Below are positions 15,332 to 21,643 of a stretch of 64,000 nucleotides of DNA, one piece after another. How positions within the stretch are numbered: the stretch's first letter is position 1; the number at the start of each line of letters is the position of its first letter. Below the pieces are notes generated by a model that saw only the letters and a list, made by a program, of their open reading frames with translations, was not told the origin of the DNA and did not search any database. The DNA comes from Brevibacterium senegalense (GTDB lineage Bacteria > Actinomycetota > Actinomycetes > Actinomycetales > Brevibacteriaceae): the NCBI RefSeq assembly GCF_000285835.1, contig NZ_HE978600.1, positions 531,213 through 595,212 on the forward strand, written 5' to 3'. The translations under genes were made by a program, and so were the position numbers.

Positions 15332-16728
15332 GCCGCCGCGCCCGCGCTGCGTTCGGCACGGTCAGTCGCCTGCCGTCGGGCCGGTTCCGCGCCCGCTACA
15401 CATTGCCGGACGGTTCCCGGCACACCGCGCCCACGACATTCGAGACCCAACGACTCGCACGGGAGTACTTGACCCGCGTGCACGCCGAACTGCTCGCCGG
15501 GACCACGCAGGCCGTGCGTCCCGAGCCGCTGCCGTTCGGTGAGTACGTGCGCACGTACCTCGCGCACGCAGCCTCGACACTGCGTCCGCGCACGCTCGAC
15601 CTCTACCAGCGCACGGCCGACTCGTGGCTGCTGCGTCCCGTTGGCACCACCGCCCGCGTGGACCTCACCGGCATGCCGCTGTCTGCGCTCACGCCCTCGC
15701 TCATTCGCTCGTGGCATGCTGCGCTGCTCGAGCACACCCGGCACGACGCGCTCGCGCAGCGCACGCGCGGTGCCAGCCGACGCGGCGGCCACCCCGCACG
15801 ACTCTGGGCGACGCGGGCCGGCCTCGAGGTCAACGGCACCGGCCGTCTGCCCGCATCGGTGCTCGAGGCCTGGCGCGCTGCCGGTGCTCCCGATGCCTCG
15901 ACCGGTCAGCACGACGACAGCACGGCCGGACGGACGGCGGCCGCCGGCGCGTACCGCCTGCTGCGCACCGTCCTCGCCCAAGCCGTCCGCGACGGCCTGC
16001 TGCCGGCCAACCCTGCGCACATCAAGGGTGCGGCCACCGCACCGCACCGCGAACGCAGGCCGTTGGCACTGGCCGACATTGCGGCGCTCGCAGCCGCCGT
16101 CCCCTCGCGCTACAGCACGGCCGTGCTGGTCGCCGCGTGGTCGGGCCTACGCCCCGGTGAGTTGTTCGCGCTGCGCCGGTCAGACGTGGACACCGCCGCC
16201 GGCACGCTCACGGTCACTCGCACGCTGGTCGAAGTCCCCGGCCAGCCGGTCACGTTCGGCCCGCCGAAGTCCGCCGCCGGCCGCCGCACCGTCACGTTGC
16301 CTGCGGTCGCCGCCGGTGCGCTGGCCGCCCACCTCGAGGCGCACACCGCAGCCGAGGCCGCCGCGCTGGTGTTCACGACGGCACATGGCAACCCCGTGAC
16401 CGCCTCTGCCCGCTCTGCCGTCCTGCGTGCTGCGCGCGACCGCATCCGCCGGCCTGACGTGACGTGGCACCACCTGCGCCACACCGGCGCGACGCTCGCC
16501 GCCCAGGCCGGTGCGACGCAGGCCGAGTTGCAGGCCCGCATCGGCCACTCGACTGCACGGGCCGCGTCGCTCTACCAGCACGCCGCAGCCGACCGCGACC
16601 GCGCCCTGGCCGACCGCCTCGACGCCCTGCTGGCACCGCCGGCCAATCCCGAGCCGCAGCCGACCCCGCCCACGCCTGCGGCGGTGCGCTACGGCGCGCA
16701 GCGCGGCAATCTCCGAGCCGTCATCTGA
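15328..16728 (+). CDS. int: Tyrosine integrase, right copy
   Basis: 466 residues from GTG 15328, which overlaps the HNH stop as GTGA. The frame is open further upstream, but that sequence is a shadow. It has the same arm-binding N-terminus, the same insertion in the core-binding domain and a complete Arg-Lys-HxxR-His-Tyr set (GLRPGE, PPKS, HHLRHT, GHST, SLYQHA). By eye it is roughly 80% identical to the left integrase, with the differences clustered at the N-terminus, around residues 165-260 and at the C-terminal tail, where the left copy is longer. Both copies look functional. Confidence 0.94.
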   Translation: MSRRARAAFGTVSRLPSGRFRARYTLPDGSRHTAPTTFETQRLAREYLTRVHAELLAGTTQAVRPEPLPFGEYVRTYLAHAASTLRPRTLDLYQRTADSWLLRPVGTTARVDLTGMPLSALTPSLIRSWHAALLEHTRHDALAQRTRGASRRGGHPARLWATRAGLEVNGTGRLPASVLEAWRAAGAPDASTGQHDDSTAGRTAAAGAYRLLRTVLAQAVRDGLLPANPAHIKGAATAPHRERRPLALADIAALAAAVPSRYSTAVLVAAWSGLRPGELFALRRSDVDTAAGTLTVTRTLVEVPGQPVTFGPPKSAAGRRTVTLPAVAAGALAAHLEAHTAAEAAALVFTTAHGNPVTASARSAVLRAARDRIRRPDVTWHHLRHTGATLAAQAGATQAELQARIGHSTARAASLYQHAAADRDRALADRLDALLAPPANPEPQPTPPTPAAVRYGAQRGNLRAVI

Positions 16729-16739
16729 AAGGACCACCC

Positions 16740-16958
16740 GTGAACTCTCGAAAGCCCCTGACCCCCGCCACGCTGCGCAGCGCCCCGTGGGCGGTGCTCG
16801 TCGCGCGACTCGAGGTGCTGACCCTGCGCCTGACGCACACGCCGCCGCGCGCCGACTACGCGACGACCGCAGCCGAGTACCGTGCGATCCGCGCCGAGTT
16901 CGACCGTCGCTCCGATCCCGCGTCCATCCGAGCCGCCGCCGACCTCGAGCCGCTGTAG
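16740..16958 (+). CDS. Small hypothetical protein after right integrase
   Basis: 72 residues from GTG 16740 with GAAAGGA seven bases upstream. Helical, Arg/Ala/Leu-rich (LVARLEVLTLRLTHTPPRAD and AAEYRAIRAEFDRRSD). Same position relative to its integrase as the 63-residue ORF at 10537-10728, though not obviously homologous. No family recognised. Confidence 0.65.
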   Translation: MNSRKPLTPATLRSAPWAVLVARLEVLTLRLTHTPPRADYATTAAEYRAIRAEFDRRSDPASIRAAADLEPL

Positions 16959-16974
16959 CCGGCCGCACCACCGC

Positions 16975-17020
16975 GACGACGCACACCGGGCCGCTGGCGA
17001 TTCGCCAGCGGTCCGTCGTC
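16975..17020 (+). terminator. Hairpin terminator at right end of element
   Basis: The inner stem CCGCTGGC/GCCAGCGG (16991-17011) is extended by GACGACG (16975-16981) pairing with CGTCGTC (17014-17020) across an asymmetric bulge. Lies 16 bp after the last element gene. Confidence 0.65.
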
Positions 17021-17064
17021 GTGCCGCAGGCGTCGTCTCGAGTGGTCGCCGCCGCACCTGCGCG

Positions 17065-17140
17065 CGTGACCTAAGTCGTGACCTAACGTGACCTAGCGCG
17101 TGCGGACTCCATGGGTACACTTAGGTCACATAAGGTCACG
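17065..17140 (+). repeat. Five CGTGACCTAA-type repeats, right arm
   Basis: Direct copies are CGTGACCTAA at 17065-17074 and 17077-17086 and CGTGACCTAG at 17087-17096. Inverted copies are TTAGGTCAC at 17121-17129 and TAAGGTCACG at 17131-17140. With the two copies at 8996-9015 they form unequal arms inside both attachment cores, as in integrase systems with arm-type sites. Confidence 0.72.
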
Positions 17141-17201
17141 CGGACGGCCCAAACCACCGCAGAGACCCGGCCTGACCAGGCACGATGAAACGTTGTTGAG
17201 G

Positions 17202-17247
17202 AGTCTTCCAAACTGATGGTGCGGGTTCGATTCCCGTCATCCCCTCC
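17202..17247 (+). repeat. Right attachment core, 46 bp
   Basis: Exact copy of 8877-8922, not preceded by the 5' half of a tRNA. This is the displaced 3' end of the original tRNA-Gly gene and marks the right boundary of the element. Confidence 0.93.
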
Positions 17248-17253
17248 GGACTG

Positions 17254-17275
17254 AAGCCGCTGGCGACAGCGGCTT
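17254..17275 (+). terminator. Original tRNA-Gly terminator
   Basis: Eight-bp stem AAGCCGCT/AGCGGCTT (17254-17261 with 17268-17275), six-nt loop, then TCGTC. It directly follows the displaced tRNA end, so it was the chromosomal terminator before insertion. Confidence 0.65.
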
Positions 17276-17326
17276 TCGTCATTCATGTGCCCCGCAGCGG
17301 GCATCGGATTCTCCTAGGCTGGGACC

Positions 17327-18181
17327 ATGGACGCCCGCACTCCCGACGAACCCGCCGCGCCCGCCCGGCCTGTCTTGGGCCCGCCCGTCCCCCAGCGCAT
17401 CCTGAGCCCGGGTTTCCTCGCCGCCGTCCTCGTCGCGGCCGGCGCGGTCCTCATGTTCGGCGTCCAGTCCCCGTGGGGCAACGTCGTCCTCCTCGTCGGC
17501 GTGGGGCTGGGACTGCTGGCGTCACTGCCACTGGGCCGGGACCTCGGCGTCATCGCACTGGGTCTGCTCCTCGTCCACACCATCTCCGTCGAGGCGGACA
17601 TCACGTGGCCGCGGTTCTTCCTCATGGGCGGCGTCCTCACCGCGGCGGTCGTCATCCCCTACCTCGTCCACCGGCACCTGCTGCGCGACGACGCGATCCG
17701 CTATCCGCGCCGCACCGGTCGCCCGTGGACCCGCCTCGAATGGGCGTGGCTCGCCTTCGTCCTCGTCGCCGCGTGGCTCATCCTGCCGCGCTACTTCATC
17801 CACTCCGGCGCGTACCAGAACTGGCCGGCCGTCCAGACCCCCAGCGAGATCGGCCGCCTCTTCGTGGGCGTCAACGCGGTGGGCATCTGGGACGAGCTCT
17901 TCTTCATCTGCATGATCTTCACGCTCCTGCACCGCCACTTCCCGTTCTGGGCGGCGAACATCGTCACGTCGATCATCTTCGTGAGCTTCCTGTGGGAGCT
18001 GGGCTACCGCGCGTGGGGGCCCGCCCTCACGATCCCGTTCGCGCTCGTCCAGGCGATCGTCTTCACGAAATCGAAGTCGCTGCCGTACACGATCACCGTG
18101 CACCTGCTCTTCGACTTCATCGTCTTCCTCTCGATCGTGCACGCCCACCACCCGCAGTGGCTGCCGATCTTCTGGTACTGA
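17327..18181 (+). CDS. CPBP-like intramembrane protein with degenerate active site
   Basis: 284 residues with about eight hydrophobic helices. The C-terminal half matches the CPBP/CAAX-protease fold: WDELFFI stands where the EExxxR motif is expected and HLLFDF supplies the later His. The first Glu is Asp and the Arg is absent, so proteolytic activity is doubtful. A TAGGCT -10-like hexamer lies a few bases before ATG 17327, suggesting a leaderless or short-leader transcript. It is the first chromosomal gene to the right of the element. Confidence 0.72.
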   Translation: MDARTPDEPAAPARPVLGPPVPQRILSPGFLAAVLVAAGAVLMFGVQSPWGNVVLLVGVGLGLLASLPLGRDLGVIALGLLLVHTISVEADITWPRFFLMGGVLTAAVVIPYLVHRHLLRDDAIRYPRRTGRPWTRLEWAWLAFVLVAAWLILPRYFIHSGAYQNWPAVQTPSEIGRLFVGVNAVGIWDELFFICMIFTLLHRHFPFWAANIVTSIIFVSFLWELGYRAWGPALTIPFALVQAIVFTKSKSLPYTITVHLLFDFIVFLSIVHAHHPQWLPIFWY

Positions 18182-18212
18182 CCCTCCCCGCTCACGCCCG
18201 CTGACCGGCCGG

Positions 18213-18899
18213 TCACACCCCGCCGAGGCCGGGGTCCAGCACCGCTGCGAGCGTCGCCTCGCAGACGGCCCAGGCCCACTCCCCCGTCATGTGCTCTGGT
18301 TCCGTCATCCGCGACACCGCCAGCCCGTCCAGGACCGCCAGGAGCATGTCCGCCGCCCGCTGCGGCTCCAGGTGGTCCGGGGTGTGCCGGACGATGAGAT
18401 ACGCGAACGCCTCCCGGAGCGCCGCCCACGCGTCCCGGTGGATCCGCCTCAGCCCCTCATGTACACGGGAGGCCGCGACGAAATCGAGCCACACCCCGCC
18501 CAGCCGCCTGTCGGCCTCGTCGACCAGTGCCAGGCTCGCGCACATCGCCTCCAGGGCAGTGCGCGCCTCCTGCGGACTCGGCTCGCGACGGTCCACTCTG
18601 TCGACGGCACTGGCGCCCGTTTCGTCACTGCCACTCGTCTCATCACCGTCACCCGCGCCTGCAGACGCCGCGAACAGCCCGGTCGCCTGCTCCTGGAACT
18701 GCACCGTCAAGCGCGCCATCGCACCCTCGAGCATCTGCGCCTTCGTCCGGAAGTGATACTGGACGGCACCGATCGACACACCCGCACGCTGCGCGACGGT
18801 GCGCACGCTCGCCTTCGCGATCCCCTCATCCGCGATCACGTCCACGATCGCATCGAGGATCCCCTCGCGTCCGCCGCGCGGCTCATTCGTCTCTGCCAT
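18213..18899 (-). CDS. TetR-family transcriptional repressor
   Basis: 228 residues. The N-terminal HTH is typical (KASVRTVAQRAGVSIGAVQYHFRTK, residues about 28-52, quoted in part: VAQRAGVSIGAVQYHF). The ligand-binding C-terminal domain contains an acidic Gly/Asp/Ser insertion at about residues 79-107. It is divergent from the DUF418 membrane protein at 18979, and the 79-bp gap between them carries two copies of an operator-like palindrome, so it likely represses both itself and that gene until a ligand binds. Confidence 0.92.
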   Translation of the reverse strand: MAETNEPRGGREGILDAIVDVIADEGIAKASVRTVAQRAGVSIGAVQYHFRTKAQMLEGAMARLTVQFQEQATGLFAASAGAGDGDETSGSDETGASAVDRVDRREPSPQEARTALEAMCASLALVDEADRRLGGVWLDFVAASRVHEGLRRIHRDAWAALREAFAYLIVRHTPDHLEPQRAADMLLAVLDGLAVSRMTEPEHMTGEWAWAVCEATLAAVLDPGLGGV

Positions 18900-18931
18900 G
18901 CCCCCACACTACGTCGCCGCGCGACCACAGC

Positions 18932-18971
18932 CATACACGTGTATTGCACCGCGCGCCATACGGTCGTATTG
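18932..18971. promoter_or_regulatory. Two tandem TetR-type operators
   Basis: CATACACGTGTATTG (18932-18946) and CATACGGTCGTATTG (18957-18971) share CATAC-N4-GTATTG. The first contains the perfect palindrome ATACACGTGTAT. The centres are 25 bp apart. Both lie between divergent tetR and the DUF418 gene. Confidence 0.75.
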
Positions 18972-18978
18972 TGCCGGT

Positions 18979-20283
18979 ATGGACGCACACAGCTGCTCCC
19001 CGCAGACCACGACCGCACCTACGAACGACACGGCCGCCCCTCCGCCAGACCTGCCCGCCCCCACGCACCGCCGCGAGGCCGGTCTCGACCTGGTGCGCGG
19101 GCTCGCGGTCCTGGGCACCTTCGCCACGAATGTCTGGCTCTTCACCCATCCGGCAGGCCTCCTGGGCACGCTCGTCGATCCGCTCGCGGGCATCGACGGC
19201 GCCGGGGAGCTGCTGGTCTACGGGGTGGCCGCAGGTCTGGCGAACGGGAAGTTCCTCGCCCTGCTCATGCTGGTCTTCGGCATGGGCGTCACGATCCAGT
19301 TCGCCGCCTGGAACCGCCGGGCGCAGACGCAGAGCACACGCGGATCGTGGTTGCGCACCTATGCGCCCCGCGCCCTCATCCTCCTGCTCGACGGCACGGT
19401 GAACTTCGTGCTCGTCGCGGAGTTCGACATCCTCATGGGCTATGCGTTCACCGGCTTCATCGTCGCCGCCCTCATCTGGGGCTCACCCCGGTCGCAGCGC
19501 ATCGGGGCGTGGATCGCCGGCGCAGTGCACGTCACCGGTCTCCTCGCTCTCGCCGCACTCGTCCTCCTCGACGAGTCGCAGCGCATCGGGGCCGACGGAT
19601 CCGCCGCGGACCCCGCCGCTTCCCCGGCCCACCTCGACGCGGCGACCACGGTCCACGCGACCGGCAGCTTCCTGGACCTCGCGCTCTTCCGGCTGGACAA
19701 CGCGCTGCTCTTCCGCGTCGAACCGGTCCTCACGATCGCACTGGGCGTCTGCCTGTTCCTCGTGGGCGCCCGCCTCTTCGACCGCGGGGTCTTCCGCAGC
19801 GATGGCGCCGGTCTGCGCCGCCGCCTCCTGGTCATCGGAGCGATCGCCCTTCCGTTCGACCTGGTCCTGGGCATGACCGGACTGGCCTCGACCATCCTGA
19901 TCCAGCGCTACCTCACAGCCCCCTTCGTGGCGCTGGGCCTGTTGGGCCTGGTCGCCCACGTCGCACGCACCGCGGCGGTCGAGTCACTGCCGGGCCGCTG
20001 GACGACCGCCGTGGGGCGGATGTCCCTGAGTGTCTACGTGGGTCAGAACCTGCTGGCCGGAGCCCTCTTCTACGGCTGGGGCCTGGGACTCACCGCACGC
20101 TTCCCGGACCACCGGGTCGCCCTCACGGCGGCGGGGTTCCTCGTCGTCGTCATTGCGATGGTCGCGTTCGCAGTCGCCTGGCAGCGGACAGCGGCCCCCG
20201 GCGCCATGCGCCAGGGACCGCTGGAGTCCCTCACCCACCTCGCACTCCGTCGTCGTTCGCGCTCTGCACACACTGAGGTGTAA
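18979..20283 (+). CDS. DUF418-family membrane protein
   Basis: 434 residues from ATG 18979, eight bases after the second operator. The N-terminus is Thr/Pro-rich, then about ten hydrophobic helices with family features (EAGLDLVRGLAVLGTFATN near the start and GRMSLSVYVGQNL in the C-terminal DUF418 part). Proteins of this type are multi-pass membrane proteins whose biochemical role is not established. TetR control suggests an export or stress role for a small molecule. The stop codon lies within the left arm of a large terminator hairpin. Confidence 0.85.
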   Translation: MDAHSCSPQTTTAPTNDTAAPPPDLPAPTHRREAGLDLVRGLAVLGTFATNVWLFTHPAGLLGTLVDPLAGIDGAGELLVYGVAAGLANGKFLALLMLVFGMGVTIQFAAWNRRAQTQSTRGSWLRTYAPRALILLLDGTVNFVLVAEFDILMGYAFTGFIVAALIWGSPRSQRIGAWIAGAVHVTGLLALAALVLLDESQRIGADGSAADPAASPAHLDAATTVHATGSFLDLALFRLDNALLFRVEPVLTIALGVCLFLVGARLFDRGVFRSDGAGLRRRLLVIGAIALPFDLVLGMTGLASTILIQRYLTAPFVALGLLGLVAHVARTAAVESLPGRWTTAVGRMSLSVYVGQNLLAGALFYGWGLGLTARFPDHRVALTAAGFLVVVIAMVAFAVAWQRTAAPGAMRQGPLESLTHLALRRRSRSAHTEV

Positions 20284-20330
20284 CTACACGCCCGAGATTC
20301 CGTGGAAGTCGGGCGTGTAGTCACACCTCA
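20274..20330. terminator. Long bidirectional hairpin terminator
   Basis: Arms 20274-20295 and 20309-20330 pair over 22 positions with one mismatch (A20282 with C20322), loop of 13 nt. The left arm contains the last codons and stop of the DUF418 gene. rpiB converges from the right. Confidence 0.85.
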
Positions 20331-20366
20331 ACGAGCGCGTGGTGCTCGCGGACCAGGAGGCTCCGC

Positions 20367-20825
20367 TCAGCGCGCCTCGTAGTCCGCGATCTGCGAGATG
20401 CGGCGCGTGTGGCGCTCATCGCCGCTGTACGGGGTCGCGAGGAACGCGTCGACGATCGCCAGCGCGTCCGCCTCCGGATGCTGGCGCGCACCCACGGACA
20501 CGACCCAGGCGTCGTTGTGCTCGCGGGCGAGCTTCGCGATCTCCTCGTTCCAGGCCAGTGCACAGCGAGCGCCCGTCACCTTGTTCGCGGCGATCTGCTC
20601 GCCGTTGCCGGACCCGCCGATCACGACGCCCAGCGCCTCGGTGCCGTCCGCACGGGCGGCGACCACGGCCTCGGCGGCGGCGATGCAGAACGACGGGTAG
20701 TCGTCGAGCGCGTCGTACTCGAGCGCACCGTGGTCGATGACCTCGTGACCGGCATCGGTCAGGTGCGTCTTGAGGGTCTCCTTGAACTCGTATCCTGCGT
20801 GGTCGGTGCCCAGGTGGATCTGCAT
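20367..20825 (-). CDS. rpiB: Ribose-5-phosphate isomerase B
   Basis: 152 residues. Interconverts ribose-5-phosphate and ribulose-5-phosphate in the pentose phosphate pathway. The RpiB fold is clear (IHLGTDHAGYEFK, VVIGGSGNGEQIAANK, HNDAWVVSVGAR). The position held by a catalytic Cys in the E. coli enzyme is Ser (about residue 72), and a Glu at about 76 is present, as in mycobacterial RpiB where Glu is the base. 44 bp downstream of the DsbA-like gene on the same strand and probably cotranscribed. Confidence 0.95.
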   Translation of the reverse strand: MQIHLGTDHAGYEFKETLKTHLTDAGHEVIDHGALEYDALDDYPSFCIAAAEAVVAARADGTEALGVVIGGSGNGEQIAANKVTGARCALAWNEEIAKLAREHNDAWVVSVGARQHPEADALAIVDAFLATPYSGDERHTRRISQIADYEAR

Positions 20826-20869
20826 GGTGGTCCCTTCGAGGTGGTGGGGCGGGGTTGTGGTCGTGACGA

Positions 20870-21478
20870 TCAGTCGAAGACCGGGCCGGACGTGCGGGTG
20901 CGCTTGAGCTCGAAGAACCCGGGCGTCCGCGCGACGGCCAGCACGCCGTCGAACAGACGGCCGGCGTCCTCGCCCTTGGGTGCCGGGGTGACCACCGGAC
21001 CGAAGAACGCGACGTCGCCCACCGCGACGACGGGGGTGCCCACATCCTCGCCCACCTTCGAGATGCCCTCGTGGTGCGAGGCGCGCAGCTGCTCGTCGTA
21101 GCGATCCGACTGGGCCGCCTCGAGGAGGGAGGCCGGCAGACCCACCTCGTCCAGGGCCTCGGCGACGGCGACCATCCAGTCCTCCTGCCCACCCGGGTGG
21201 ATGCGCGTGCCGATCGCGGTGTAGAGGTCGCGGACGACGCCCTCGCCGTGCTCCACGCGCGCGGCGGTGATGACGCGGGCGGGCTTGATGGCCTCGACCA
21301 TCTTCTCCCTGTACTCCTCCGGCAGGTCATCGCGACCCTCGTTCAGCACGGACAGGCTCATCTGGTGGAAGACCACCTCGACGTCGCGGACCTTCTCCAC
21401 CTCCAGCGCCCAGCGGGACGTCATCCACGCCCACGGGCAGATCGGGTCGAACCAGAAATCGAGAGTCGCAGCAGCCAC
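20870..21478 (-). CDS. DsbA-like mycothiol-dependent nitroreductase family protein
   Basis: 202 residues with a thioredoxin-like DsbA fold. The active-site segment is FDPICPWAW, with a single Cys where CxxC would be expected in classical DsbA. The C-terminal half has the cis-Pro region (VGTPVVAV). Actinobacterial members of this family include a mycothiol-dependent reductase. Role here: likely cytosolic thiol-disulfide or nitro/oxidised-thiol reduction, since no signal peptide is seen. Upstream of rpiB on the same strand. Confidence 0.75.
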   Translation of the reverse strand: MAAATLDFWFDPICPWAWMTSRWALEVEKVRDVEVVFHQMSLSVLNEGRDDLPEEYREKMVEAIKPARVITAARVEHGEGVVRDLYTAIGTRIHPGGQEDWMVAVAEALDEVGLPASLLEAAQSDRYDEQLRASHHEGISKVGEDVGTPVVAVGDVAFFGPVVTPAPKGEDAGRLFDGVLAVARTPGFFELKRTRTSGPVFD

Positions 21479-21643
21479 AGTTTCCTCCCACAGGGATCAG
21501 TTCGGTCTGTCCCCCTCACCCTACGCTCGCGTGTGCGGGCAGCGTGACAGAATGACGTGTGCGGGCGCTCACCCGCCTCGTTCCACACGTGCGCGCCCCT
21601 GCGGCTCTCCACAAGCGTAGGGCGCCGGTCGACCGGAGGATCC

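Larger units (their letters stand above)
8877..17247 (+). mobile_element. 8.3-kb tRNA-Gly integrative element with three tyrosine recombinases
   Basis: Bounded by a 46-bp exact direct repeat of the tRNA-Gly 3' half (8877-8922 and 17202-17247), the standard footprint of tyrosine-integrase insertion. One unit spans 8325 bp. The ten genes are all on the plus strand: integrase, two small ORFs, XerC/D-like recombinase, an unknown Ala-rich protein, a double-HTH protein, a replication-like protein, an HNH-like protein, a second integrase paralogous to the first, and a small ORF. GTGACCTAA repeats lie just inside both ends. No FtsK/SpoIIIE-like transfer protein, relaxase, terminase or structural phage gene is seen. 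It may be a reduced AICE-like or mobilisable element, or a satellite. Confidence 0.88.

Noticed and set aside
8877..17247. Classification as a complete AICE
   Set aside because: No FtsK/SpoIIIE-like translocase is encoded, so only the integration and replication modules would be present.
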